From the NCBI RefSeq assembly GCF_042431545.1, contig NZ_JBHLYX010000016.1: a DNA stretch of 64,000 bases; one strand, written 5' to 3'. This DNA comes from Pseudoalteromonas xiamenensis. GTDB lineage: Bacteria > Pseudomonadota > Gammaproteobacteria > Enterobacterales > Alteromonadaceae. The notes under the pieces are model-generated. The model made no database searches. It was not told where the DNA came from and saw nothing but the letters and a program-made list of their open reading frames with translations. Position numbers and translations under genes: made by a program. Every line of letters begins with the position of its first letter. The first letter of the stretch is position 1. Positions 18,422-26,899 of this stretch are shown here, in pieces.

Positions 18422-19459
18422 ATGGATAACAATTTCAAAACCTTACTTGGTACGGAGTTACCCGTGATCCAAGCGCCAATGGCGGGTGTACAAAACAGCG
18501 CCCTAGCCATTGCGGTATCAAACGCAGGCGGTTTAGGTTCGCTCCCTTGTGGCATGTTAAGCACGGAACAAATAATCAGCGAACTCGAGCTTTTGGGGGC
18601 CAACACAAATAAGCCTTACAATTTGAACTTCTTTTGTCATACCGTGCAGCCATTTGACGAACTCAGACAAAAACAGTGGCAAACACGGTTACGCCCTTTT
18701 TTCAGTGAGTTAGATAGCGAATTTGATGAAAGCAAGAAAGGCAGTAGCCGTGTTCCCTTCAGTCATGAAGTGGCAGATGCCATTGAGGCATTTGCTCCTC
18801 CGTTTATCAGTTTTCATTTTGGTTTGCCAGAACCGAGTCTTCTCAAGCGCGTGAAAGCGTGGGGGGCAAAAGTGGTGTCATCCGCGACGACCGTAGAAGA
18901 AGCCTTATGGTTAGACGAAAACGGTGTCGATGGGATCATTGCGCAGGGCAACGAAGGGGGAGGACATCGAGGGATGTTCTTGACTAATGACATTACATCA
19001 CAGCTCAGTATGGCTTGCCTTGTTTCGCAAATTGTCGATAAAGTCAGTGTTCCCGTGATTGCCGCTGGTGGCATTGTGGACCGTAACACGGTTAAATCGG
19101 CATTCGCTTTAGGTGCGTCAGCCGTACAAGTTGGCACGGCTTATTTGCTATGCAAAGAAGCACTCACTTCTGATTTGCATAGAACGGCTATAAAAAGTTC
19201 AAGAGCATCACATACTGCACTTACGAATGTCTTCTCTGGGAAACCCGCTCGTGGCATTGTGAATAGAGCAATGATTGAGCTAGGTTATATGAGTGAACTT
19301 GCGCCGTCGTTCCCCTATGCATCGATTGAAATGGCTCAGCTTCGTAGCCTTGCTGAACAACGAGGGCTAGACGACTTTTCACCCTTGTGGTGTGGTCAAA
19401 ATACGCGTGGATGCAAAGAAGTTTCGGCTGCTGAACTCACCCTTTCGCTGGTGGATTGA
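18422..19459 (+). CDS. Nitronate monooxygenase family protein (2-nitropropane dioxygenase-like)
   Basis: A 345-residue FMN-dependent TIM-barrel enzyme. It starts with the typical IQAPMAGVQN strand and an SNAGGLGSLPCG segment. It has the phosphate- and active-site loop EGGGHRG with His182, then VIAAGGI and GASAVQVGTAYLLC, which bind FMN. Family members oxidise alkyl nitronates such as the toxin propionate-3-nitronate to the carbonyl compound; the real substrate here is unknown. AAGGA precedes the ATG. The neighbours do not indicate a pathway, and it lies 100 bp after the candidate pore-former block. Confidence 0.88.
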   Translation: MDNNFKTLLGTELPVIQAPMAGVQNSALAIAVSNAGGLGSLPCGMLSTEQIISELELLGANTNKPYNLNFFCHTVQPFDELRQKQWQTRLRPFFSELDSEFDESKKGSSRVPFSHEVADAIEAFAPPFISFHFGLPEPSLLKRVKAWGAKVVSSATTVEEALWLDENGVDGIIAQGNEGGGHRGMFLTNDITSQLSMACLVSQIVDKVSVPVIAAGGIVDRNTVKSAFALGASAVQVGTAYLLCKEALTSDLHRTAIKSSRASHTALTNVFSGKPARGIVNRAMIELGYMSELAPSFPYASIEMAQLRSLAEQRGLDDFSPLWCGQNTRGCKEVSAAELTLSLVD

Positions 19460-19526
19460 GTGAAGTAGCATGTGCTTTGCAGGAGAGTCTTCTTTTATCT
19501 TCATACTCTCCTGCATGCGATCACGG

Positions 19527-20567
19527 CTAGAGTGATTTCTTAATGACGTAGTTTGAAAGTAATTCGACGTTTGCATCAAATTGGAGCGCGATTTTTTCTT
19601 TTAGATCACCAACCATTTGGGCATGCGAATCGTATGGTGTGTGCCAAATTTGGCCCCATTTCTTTTCTTCATTTCTGTCACAAGCACCGAGTGTGGCTTT
19701 GTCATAACACGTCCAAAACTTAGCCTCAGCCGTTTGCGAATAGCCGTCATAGCCATCTTTACCATAAAGCGTAAAGTTGGTGGCTTCGATGTAGGCCGTT
19801 GGAATGCCATTACAAGCAAATGGAGCATGATCGGACCATTCACCGGTTTCGCCTTCTGGATAATCTGCCGTTTTGGGATGTAAGTCATACTGGATGGTTT
19901 TAATATTCGCCGCGTCGACAAGCAATGTATCTCTGAGTGATTTACTCGAATTGAACTCGCTACCATTATAACGATCACAGGCGTAAGGTACGGTGTGTGC
20001 GCTATGGATATAAAGGTTGTCACCGCCAATGACAGTATCAAGGTTTATCATCCCGACGACTTTTCCAAGGCTTGCCTGCTTGGCACTTACGTAATGAATA
20101 GAGCCATGCAACCCCATTTCTTCGGCGCCAAACGAAACCAATCGAATCGTATAGTGGGGTGTTTTCCCGACCAAGTTATGTGCTATTCCGATTAACGTTG
20201 CAGCACCTGAGGCGTTATCAGTAAAGCCACTTGAGCCTTCACGACTCGGCACGGAATCATAGTGAGCGCCGATGATAAGCACATCTTCTGATTTACCTTT
20301 TATTTCGACTTCAAGGTTGCGCGTTGTGAGTGTTTTTTCACCGAGCTGGAATTGAAATTCGTCTACTTGGGCTTGATAGCCAAGTTGTTGGTATTGTTCT
20401 ACTAGCCACTGAGCTGCTTTTGCTTCTTCTTCCGTACCGCCAACACGATTACTGAACTGGGAAGCTAAGTCTACCATGGCTTCCCAGCCAACATTCTTTT
20501 GTGCGTAAACATTCAGACTAGTTAGGCTAAACAGTAAGCCAATGGTTAAAGGTTGGAGCGATCTCAT
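19527..20567 (-). CDS. Secreted M28-family zinc aminopeptidase
   Basis: A 346-residue exported peptidase (signal peptide ending near NVYAQK). The two-zinc site of M28 is complete: H102 in GAHYDS, D117 in TDNASG, catalytic E149 with ligand E150 in GAEE, D177 in INLDTV and H247 in SDHAPF. It should remove N-terminal residues from peptides in the periplasm or medium and would complement the secreted endopeptidases in this window. It has no C-terminal PPC or PA domain, so it is a compact form. It is convergent with the nitronate monooxygenase-like gene. Confidence 0.9.
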   Translation of the reverse strand: MRSLQPLTIGLLFSLTSLNVYAQKNVGWEAMVDLASQFSNRVGGTEEEAKAAQWLVEQYQQLGYQAQVDEFQFQLGEKTLTTRNLEVEIKGKSEDVLIIGAHYDSVPSREGSSGFTDNASGAATLIGIAHNLVGKTPHYTIRLVSFGAEEMGLHGSIHYVSAKQASLGKVVGMINLDTVIGGDNLYIHSAHTVPYACDRYNGSEFNSSKSLRDTLLVDAANIKTIQYDLHPKTADYPEGETGEWSDHAPFACNGIPTAYIEATNFTLYGKDGYDGYSQTAEAKFWTCYDKATLGACDRNEEKKWGQIWHTPYDSHAQMVGDLKEKIALQFDANVELLSNYVIKKSL

Positions 20568-20691
20568 TATTTCTCTTTATTATTGTTTGACCGTTTTCAG
20601 AAACGTACCACAGAGTGATTTAAAATAGAACCGCGTTGAGTGATGAAAGACCAGTAAATGAATGTTGATTCAGAGAATATCATCGCGAAAC

Positions 20692-21573
20692 TCAGAGTCC
20701 CTCGTTGCGTAATTGCTCTGCTAAAAAATCAATGAGCAAACGGACTTTTGGCGAAAGGTTGCGGTTTTCAGGGTACAGTGCCCAAATCCCCTCTAGTTTT
20801 GCGCGGTAAGGGCGCAAAATCTCGATCAATTGACCATTATCTAAATCGTCTTGAATATAATAGTCAGGTAATTGGATTAGGCCTAAGCCACGAATTGCGG
20901 CATCGCGTAGTGCGAACCCACTGTTGCACTTTATTCGGCCAGAAATGCGCATTGATTTCTCTTTCCCTGCTTCATCAAAACGCCAATAATCAATTGTGCC
21001 ACTTAAGCATTGGTGATGTGCCAATTCCGACAGCGTATGCGGCTCCCCATATTGCGCGAGGTAATCAGGGCTTGCACAAACATATAATTGCCGGCTTGAT
21101 AGGCGTTTGGCGATTAAGCTGGAATCAGCAAGTTTGCCCAATCGTACGGCGATATCAATACCTGATTCGATTAAATCAAGACGTTGATTGGTTAGGATAA
21201 GCTCGAGATCTACTTGAGGATGAAGTTGTAGAAATTGGTTGAGAAGCGGCGCAAGGTGTTTTTCACCATACGTCACGGGCGCCGTGATTTTAACCAGTCC
21301 CTTTGGCGCAGTTTGCATTTGGGTTACTGCGAGTTCAGCAAGTTCAAGACCATCGACTAAGTGTTTACATTTTTGGTAGTAAAGCATGCCAGCTTCGGTT
21401 GGCGTAACTTTTCGCGTGGTACGATTCAAAAGCTTCACGGCGAGTCGTTCTTCTAACATTCCAACTTTGCGGCTTATTTGAGCTACAGACGTATTTAATT
21501 TCTTTGCTGCTTGCGTAAAACTGTTTGATTCTGCCACCGCAACAAATTCACTCACACCTTCCCAATTTGCCAT
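20692..21573 (-). CDS. LysR-family transcriptional regulator
   Basis: A 293-residue regulator with an N-terminal winged helix-turn-helix (SFTQAAKKLNTSVAQISRKV, about 17-36) and a type-2 periplasmic-binding-like effector domain (about 90-290). It belongs to the large AaeR/DsdC-like group that resembles many aromatic or redox regulators; the effector is not evident. It is divergent from frmA across a 119-bp gap holding a perfect 14-bp palindrome, so control of frmA-frmB is plausible. LysR genes often regulate the divergent neighbour. Confidence 0.92.
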   Translation of the reverse strand: MANWEGVSEFVAVAESNSFTQAAKKLNTSVAQISRKVGMLEERLAVKLLNRTTRKVTPTEAGMLYYQKCKHLVDGLELAELAVTQMQTAPKGLVKITAPVTYGEKHLAPLLNQFLQLHPQVDLELILTNQRLDLIESGIDIAVRLGKLADSSLIAKRLSSRQLYVCASPDYLAQYGEPHTLSELAHHQCLSGTIDYWRFDEAGKEKSMRISGRIKCNSGFALRDAAIRGLGLIQLPDYYIQDDLDNGQLIEILRPYRAKLEGIWALYPENRNLSPKVRLLIDFLAEQLRNEGL

Positions 21574-21588
21574 TTCAACATGCCATTA

Positions 21589-21602
21589 TTACGTATACGT
21601 AA
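21589..21602. promoter_or_regulatory. Perfect palindrome between lysR-type gene and frmA
   Basis: TTACGTATACGTAA is self-complementary over 14 bp. It lies 15 bases upstream of the LysR start and about 90 bases upstream of the frmA start, the usual place for a LysR autoregulatory site. Confidence 0.5.
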
Positions 21603-21625
21603 AAATAATTTTCAATTTAGCCATA

Positions 21626-21653
21626 TTATCAATAAATGTGAAATAGCTATACT
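21626..21653 (+). promoter_or_regulatory. Possible sigma-70 promoter for frmA
   Basis: TTATCA and TATACT separated by 16 bases, about 40 bases before the frmA ATG. The -10 is good and the -35 is a 4/6 match. Confidence 0.35.
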
Positions 21654-21692
21654 TGATAGCATAAATATTCTTATTGGTAGAAGGAAACCGTA

Positions 21693-22841
21693 ATGGCATT
21701 ACATCTTGAACCTGGACAACAGTTTATTAAATCAAAAGCGGCCGTCGCATGGGCCGCTGGTGAACCACTTAAAATGGAAGAAGTGGACGTACAACTACCG
21801 AAAAAAGGTGAAGTGTTAGTTCGTATCGTCGCCACAGGGGTTTGCCATACCGATGCATTCACGCTGTCTGGTGAAGACCCAGAAGGTGTATTTCCTTCTA
21901 TTTTAGGACACGAAGGTGGTGGCGTGGTTGAAATGGTGGGTGAAGGCGTCACGAGTGTGGCAGTTGGCGACCACGTTATTCCTCTTTATACCGCAGAGTG
22001 TCGCGAATGTAAGTTCTGTAAATCGGGTAAAACCAACTTATGCCAAGCGGTACGTGCAACTCAAGGAAAAGGGTTGATGCCAGATGGCACGACTCGTTTC
22101 TACAAAGACGGCCAACCTATTTATCACTACATGGGTTGTTCGACTTTTTCGGAATATACCGTTTTACCAGAAATCTCGTTGGCAAAAATCAACAAAGCAG
22201 CGCCACTCGAAGAGGTATGCTTGCTAGGTTGTGGTGTTACAACTGGCATGGGCGCGGTACTAAATACGGCGAAGGTAAAAGCAGGTGACACGGTGGCGAT
22301 TTTTGGCCTTGGTGGTATCGGCTTATCTGCAATCATTGGTGCGCGCATGGCGGGTGCAAGTCGTATTATTGGTGTCGATATCAATGAAAGTAAATTCGAT
22401 TTAGCGAAACAGCTAGGTGCGACGGATGTCATTAACCCACAAAAATTTGATAAACCAATCCAAGACGTAATCATTGAAATGACCGACGGTGGTGTCGACT
22501 TCTCGTTCGAGTGTATCGGTAACGTAAACGTTATGCGTCAAGCGCTAGAATGTTGCCATAAAGGGTGGGGTGAGTCTGTGATCATCGGTGTTGCGGGTGC
22601 AGGTCAAGAAATTGCAACGCGTCCCTTCCAATTAGTGACAGGTCGAGTATGGCGAGGTTCTGCATTTGGTGGAGTGAAAGGCCGTACTGAGTTGCCAGAA
22701 ATTGTTGAGCGTTATTTAGCTGGTGAATTCGGCTTGCAAGAGTTCATAACGCACACAATGAGCCTAGACGAGGTGAACACCGCATTCGACTTAATGCATG
22801 AAGGTAAGAGTATCCGCTCTGTCGTACATATGGATAAATAA
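21693..22841 (+). CDS. frmA: S-(hydroxymethyl)glutathione dehydrogenase / class III alcohol dehydrogenase
   Basis: A 382-residue zinc-dependent, NAD-linked enzyme that oxidises S-hydroxymethylglutathione (formaldehyde plus glutathione) to S-formylglutathione, and can also reduce S-nitrosoglutathione. Catalytic zinc ligands are visible in GVCHTD (C51) and GHEGGG (H73). The four structural-zinc cysteines are in CRECKFCKSGKTNLC. The class III stretch ATQGKGLMPDGT and the GLGGIG nucleotide-binding loop are also present. There is a short N-terminal extension of about 12 residues before the usual start. The S-formylglutathione hydrolase gene follows, giving a complete glutathione-dependent formaldehyde detoxification pair. 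Confidence 0.95.
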   Translation: MALHLEPGQQFIKSKAAVAWAAGEPLKMEEVDVQLPKKGEVLVRIVATGVCHTDAFTLSGEDPEGVFPSILGHEGGGVVEMVGEGVTSVAVGDHVIPLYTAECRECKFCKSGKTNLCQAVRATQGKGLMPDGTTRFYKDGQPIYHYMGCSTFSEYTVLPEISLAKINKAAPLEEVCLLGCGVTTGMGAVLNTAKVKAGDTVAIFGLGGIGLSAIIGARMAGASRIIGVDINESKFDLAKQLGATDVINPQKFDKPIQDVIIEMTDGGVDFSFECIGNVNVMRQALECCHKGWGESVIIGVAGAGQEIATRPFQLVTGRVWRGSAFGGVKGRTELPEIVERYLAGEFGLQEFITHTMSLDEVNTAFDLMHEGKSIRSVVHMDK

Positions 22842-22864
22842 CTCAATTTACTTATGGATAAATT

Positions 22865-22884
22865 GCAGCGGCCATGGTCGCTGC
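22865..22884 (+). promoter_or_regulatory. Intercistronic hairpin between frmA and frmB
   Basis: GCAGCG and CGCTGC arms around an 8-base loop, just before the frmB ribosome site at 22889. No T-run follows; a stability or coupling element is possible. Confidence 0.35.
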
Positions 22885-22898
22885 GTGTTGAGGTTACA

Positions 22899-23738
22899 AT
22901 GACAATAGAAAATGTAAGTCAAAACAAGGTGTTTGGTGGTTGGCATAAACAATATACCCATCACTCCAACGTGCTTAATTGTGCAATGCGTTTTGCGATA
23001 TTTTTACCACCTCAAGCATCAGACGCAAACAAAGTTCCAGTATTGTATTGGTTGTCTGGACTGACGTGCACAGATGAAAATTTTATGCAAAAAGCCGGGG
23101 CTTTTCGTGTGGCTGCTGAGCTAGGTATCGCGATTGTAGCGATGGACACCAGTCCCCGTGGTGATGCGGTTGCAAACGATGACGGCTATGATCTTGGACA
23201 AGGTGCAGGGTTTTACGTCAACGCGACACAAGCGCCATGGTCTGAACATTTCCACATGTATGATTACGTGACGAAGGAACTGCCATCGCTTATCCAAACG
23301 CATTTTCCTGTGTCTGAGGTCGCATCTATTTCAGGGCATAGTATGGGTGGGCACGGTGCGTTAACGCTTGGACTTAAAAACACACAGCAATACCGTTCTA
23401 TTTCTGCGTTCAGTCCAATTAGTAATCCTACGCAATGTCCGTGGGGACAAAAAGCATTCACTGCCTATTTTGGGAATAACGTAACGCGTTGGAAAGAGCA
23501 TGACGCCAGCATTTTGCTGTCACAATCAACGGGTGAAACGCCCATCTTAGTTGACCAAGGTGAATCCGATCCATTCTTGATTGAGCAGCTCAAACCCTTG
23601 GCGCTGGAGGCGGCAGCCGAGTCGTACAGCGGTCGATTTGAGTTACGCTTGCACGCAGGTTATGACCACAGCTATTACTTTATTGCGAGTTTTATTGAAG
23701 ACCATTTGCGTTTTCACGCGGAATATTTGTTTGATTGA
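22899..23738 (+). CDS. frmB: S-formylglutathione hydrolase
   Basis: A 279-residue esterase-D family hydrolase that splits S-formylglutathione into formate and glutathione, the second step after FrmA. The serine nucleophile S148 lies in SGHSMGGHG; the acid is in GESDPFL and the histidine in GYDHSYYF. The family hallmark FGGWHKQYTHHS occurs near the N-terminus. The ATG at 22899 is preferred over the in-frame ATG at 22854: it gives the standard family start and has TGAGG five bases upstream. The longer version would add 15 residues encoded by the hairpin region. Confidence 0.94.
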   Translation: MTIENVSQNKVFGGWHKQYTHHSNVLNCAMRFAIFLPPQASDANKVPVLYWLSGLTCTDENFMQKAGAFRVAAELGIAIVAMDTSPRGDAVANDDGYDLGQGAGFYVNATQAPWSEHFHMYDYVTKELPSLIQTHFPVSEVASISGHSMGGHGALTLGLKNTQQYRSISAFSPISNPTQCPWGQKAFTAYFGNNVTRWKEHDASILLSQSTGETPILVDQGESDPFLIEQLKPLALEAAAESYSGRFELRLHAGYDHSYYFIASFIEDHLRFHAEYLFD

Positions 23739-23788
23739 ATTGGCATGAACTAAACACGTGTTGGTAGGCAAATTGTAAATGAGAAATG

Positions 23789-23827
23789 AAAAGCGGTGCT
23801 TGATTCAATCAAGCACCGCTTTTTTTA
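23789..23827. terminator. Strong bidirectional terminator between frmB and the M3 peptidase gene
   Basis: A 16-bp stem (AAAAGCGGTGCTTGAT and its complement) with a 3-base loop and a T-run on the plus strand. The A-rich left flank serves the convergent peptidase gene. Confidence 0.85.
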
Positions 23828-23870
23828 ACGTTGCGAAAACGGTGTGACGTGGCACACCGTACGCCGTTTA

Positions 23871-26036
23871 TTATTCCGTTACAGGAAAACCACGGTCACG
23901 CATTAACGCATTTACTTCTGCATCACGGCCGCGGAATAAGCGATACGCTTCTGCAGGATCCATCGCGTTACGTACTGAGAATAGATACTTTACAAGACGA
24001 GCCGATACGTCTTTGTCATAGAAACCACCTGGCGCACTTGCGAAGGCCTCTGCCGCATCAGACGTAAGTACTTCTGCCCACAAATAACCGTAATAGCCCG
24101 CTGAGTACCCTTCGCCTGAGAAAATATGGCCGAAGTGTGTGCTGCGGTGACGCATGACAACTTCACTTGGCATACCGAGTTTCGTTAACTGCTCTTTCTC
24201 AAATTTCTGTGGCTCAATCTTCGCAGGATCGGTTGTGTGGTACAGCAAGTCCATGATTGCAGATGCCATGTATTCCGTTGTACCAAAACCTTGGTTGAAC
24301 GTTGCTGAGTTCTTAATTTTTTGAACTAGTTCTGCCGGCATTGGTTTGCCCGTTTCATGGTGAACCAAGAATTGGCTGATCACTTCATCCGTTAAAAACC
24401 AACGCTCAAGCAACTGAGATTGGAACTCCGTATAGTCTCGAACGCCTGAGTGTGAAGTTGGGTAAACGACGTCTGCTGACAAGAAGTGAAGTGCGTGACC
24501 AAATTCATGGAAGTACGTTTCCGCATCTGACCAAGAAATCAATGTTGGTTTTCCTTCTGCGCCTTTCACGAAGTTAGAATTGTTTGAACTCAACACATTG
24601 GTTTCACCATCAAACGTGGTGTAACTGCGGTAGGTGGTCGCCCAAGCGCCAGAGCGTTTGCCTTTTCGTGCGAATGGATCAAGATACCAAAGACCAATGT
24701 GTTTACCTGTGGTTTTGTCTTTCACTTCCCATACTTTTACGTCTTCGTGGAAGACAGGAACTTTACCTGCAGGCACTTCAGTAAATTCAAAGTTAAATAG
24801 GCGACCAGCAACATAGAACATCGCTTCGCGTAATTTATCTATCTGCAGGTATTGCTTCACTTCATTTGAATCGAGATCGTATTTATCCTTACGCACTTTC
24901 TCTGAATAGAAACGGTAGTCCCACGGTTCAATCTTAATGTTTGCACCTTCTTTGTCGGCAATCGCTTGCATATCAGCGACTTCCTCTTTTACGCGAGCAA
25001 TGGCGGCTGGCCAGACTTTGTTCATCAGACCCATCGCATTTTCGGGTGTTTTTGCCATACGATCTTCTAAACGCCACTGTGCATAGTTCTCATAGCCGAG
25101 TAACTTAACGCGTTCATTACGAAGAGTAAGGATTTGTTTAATAACGGCATTGTTATCAAATTCATCTCCGTTGTTACCTCGGTCGTAGTAATTGCGCCAT
25201 ACTTTTTCGCGCAGTTCACGCTCAGTTGAGTAGGTTAAAAACGGATCCATCGAAGAACGTGAATTGGTAATCGCGTACATACCCGCGTGTTCACGCTCAG
25301 TTGCTGCTGCCGCTGCGGATTCGATAAATGACTCAGGTAGGCCTGCTAACTGCTCTTTTGTTAAATAAACAACGTAGTTTTCTTCATCCGCTAACACGTT
25401 GCTCGAGAATTTCGCATGCAGTGTCGCAAGCTCTTGGTTTATCTCAGCGTAACGCTTCTTGGCATCGCCTTGCAGCGTTGCACCGTTACGCGCATAGCCG
25501 TTATAAGTTAGCCAAGTAACGCGTTGTTGCTCTGGCGTTAGCGACTTGAACTCGTCACTTTCGTACACCGTTTTAATGCGTGAGAACAGCTTTTCATTTT
25601 GCGTGATTTTAGAATTAAATGCCGCGAGTTTAGGGGCCATTTCGCCTTGAATTTGACGGAATTCAGGGCTAGATACGTTTGAAGACCAAATACCATAGTA
25701 GGTAAAAACGCGCTCCAGCGTTTTACCTGCACGCTCTAATTCGGCAATGGTGTTTTCAAAATTAGGCGCTTCACTGTTATTCGCGATTTTGTCGATTTCA
25801 TTTAAGTTTTCCGCCATCGCCATTTCAAGTGCAGGTTTGAGTAGGTTCAAATCCATTTTATCGAACTGTGGTACACCTTGATATGGGCCTTTAAATGGTT
25901 CTAGTAATACGTTCTCAACGGTTTGTACTTGTTCTGCTGTCGCGTTTGCTGTTTGCTGAGATTCCACTGGAGCTTGGCTGCATCCAGCAAGCGCAGCAAC
26001 AATCGCTGCAGAAAGGAAAGTCATACGAAGTTTCAT
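23871..26036 (-). CDS. dcp: Lipid-anchored M3-family peptidyl-dipeptidase (Dcp-like)
   Basis: A 721-residue zinc metallopeptidase of the oligopeptidase A/Dcp family, which trims peptides, typically removing C-terminal dipeptides. The catalytic HEFGH motif with a following ALHFLS segment is present, with the third-ligand Glu region and C-terminal GYSAGYYGYLWAE motif further on. The start is placed at ATG 26036, which gives a signal ending in the lipobox LAGC; upstream frame extension to 26105 would bury this signal. It is therefore probably attached to the outer membrane facing the periplasm. It is convergent with frmB, and its upstream region holds the 26150-26744 repeats. Confidence 0.9.
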   Translation of the reverse strand: MKLRMTFLSAAIVAALAGCSQAPVESQQTANATAEQVQTVENVLLEPFKGPYQGVPQFDKMDLNLLKPALEMAMAENLNEIDKIANNSEAPNFENTIAELERAGKTLERVFTYYGIWSSNVSSPEFRQIQGEMAPKLAAFNSKITQNEKLFSRIKTVYESDEFKSLTPEQQRVTWLTYNGYARNGATLQGDAKKRYAEINQELATLHAKFSSNVLADEENYVVYLTKEQLAGLPESFIESAAAAATEREHAGMYAITNSRSSMDPFLTYSTERELREKVWRNYYDRGNNGDEFDNNAVIKQILTLRNERVKLLGYENYAQWRLEDRMAKTPENAMGLMNKVWPAAIARVKEEVADMQAIADKEGANIKIEPWDYRFYSEKVRKDKYDLDSNEVKQYLQIDKLREAMFYVAGRLFNFEFTEVPAGKVPVFHEDVKVWEVKDKTTGKHIGLWYLDPFARKGKRSGAWATTYRSYTTFDGETNVLSSNNSNFVKGAEGKPTLISWSDAETYFHEFGHALHFLSADVVYPTSHSGVRDYTEFQSQLLERWFLTDEVISQFLVHHETGKPMPAELVQKIKNSATFNQGFGTTEYMASAIMDLLYHTTDPAKIEPQKFEKEQLTKLGMPSEVVMRHRSTHFGHIFSGEGYSAGYYGYLWAEVLTSDAAEAFASAPGGFYDKDVSARLVKYLFSVRNAMDPAEAYRLFRGRDAEVNALMRDRGFPVTE

Positions 26037-26227
26037 GCAATTTCTCTTTGTTATTATGATTTGGGGATTGAAAGAGCAGTGTATGGATTCGAGGGAAAAG
26101 TGCAATGGCTTTGCGTTGGAGTGACAGCATATCTAGATAAGCGTTCTAAGTTAGTAAAATTTTGCTCTGGCTAGTATTCATGGGGTCGTACAGATAGCAT
26201 GAAAAAAATTGAGAGAATTTAACTAGT

Positions 26228-26250
26228 TACTGTAAAGGGGGTTTACAGTA
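26228..26250. promoter_or_regulatory. Perfect 9-bp dyad inside the repeat region
   Basis: TACTGTAAA, GGGGG, TTTACAGTA. It directly abuts the repeat copy at 26251 and could be a separate operator about 190 bases upstream of the M3 peptidase. Confidence 0.4.
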
Positions 26251-26442
26251 CAAAATTTTACTAACTTTGCCTCTCCAGTTAGTAAAAAAGCGATCCAACA
26301 TGAAATAAGGTTAACTTATTGATAAATAACATTAAAACTCCATATTTTGCTTTTCCTCCCTTTACTCCTGTAGTTACAAATGTAACCTTTAACCTTGTTA
26401 GAAGTGAGTAACGACGGTGTCTCTAGACCTTTTCGAAAGGAT

Positions 26443-26495
26443 AGATCACTTTTTTACTAACTAAAATGATCGCTGGGTTAGTAAAAAAGTGATCT
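26443..26495. repeat. Perfect 19-bp inverted repeat pair, 53 bp in all
   Basis: AGATCACTTTTTTACTAAC at 26443-26461 and its exact complement at 26477-26495, separated by 15 bases. The arrangement resembles a very short element with terminal inverted repeats. Confidence 0.8.
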
Positions 26496-26858
26496 GTGTC
26501 GATGTGAGGAGGCAATTTTGTTCAAAAATCAGCGGATTTGTGGCGCAGATCACAATTTTACTAACGTGGTGAAGGTTTTGGAGGCGCTATTTCAGCATTC
26601 CATGGTGAAATGGGGTGTCGTAGACCTAAAAATGAGAGAAATAGGTTATACAGATCACTTTTTTACTAACTTGGACGTGCTTCACCATACAAGGTAAGCG
26701 CTTTATTAAGCCGCAAAGACCGTTACTTAGTAAAAAACTGATCTCTACGGAGTCTCTATTTTTGCTAGGCCAAGGCAATCTAACGCGAAGTCTAGTTGGT
26801 AACGCATCCCACTGGTGGTGACAATTGACGAGTAATAAATGAAAAAATGAACAGAAAG

Positions 26859-26889
26859 AAAAGCCTACACCCGTTGATGTAGGCTTTTT
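26859..26889 (-). terminator. Terminator of katG
   Basis: AAAAGCCTACA and TGTAGGCTTTT form an 11-bp stem with an 8-base loop. On the minus strand it is followed by TTTTCTTT, starting 11 bases after the katG stop. Confidence 0.8.
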
Positions 26890-26899
26890 ACGTACTGAA

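Larger units (their letters stand above)
26150..26744. repeat. Eight dispersed copies of a ~19-bp repeat (GTTAGTAAAAAAGTGATCT)
   Basis: Copies on the plus strand: 26150-26164 (partial), 26278-26295, 26477-26495 and 26726-26744. Copies on the minus strand: 26251-26265 (partial), 26443-26461, 26547-26565 and 26652-26670. Copies 26443, 26477 and 26652 are identical over 19 bp; the copies at 26477 and 26652 match over 21 bp. The full-length copies carry GATC near one end and GTTAGTAAAA at the other; the copy at 26726 begins CTTAG. Opposite-facing pairs are 26150/26251, 26443/26477 and 26652/26726. I do not recognise the element. A regulator-binding array, nested mini-transposon ends or an initiator-binding cluster are all possible. 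Confidence 0.85.
26037..26858. other. Gene-free region between the M3 peptidase and katG, rich in inverted repeats
   Basis: No open frame with coding character. It holds eight copies of a ~19-bp repeat in both orientations, an additional 9-bp dyad at 26228-26250, and presumably the promoter of the M3 peptidase near its left end. Content between copies is not recognised. Confidence 0.75.

Noticed and set aside
26150..26744. Repeat array read as a CRISPR
   Set aside because: Copies alternate in orientation and spacing varies from 13 to over 100 bases, with no cas genes; CRISPR repeats are regular and co-directional.
26150..26744. Repeat array read as integron attC sites
   Set aside because: The GTTAGTA ends do not fit GTTRRRY, no paired L boxes exist and there are no cassette genes between the copies.
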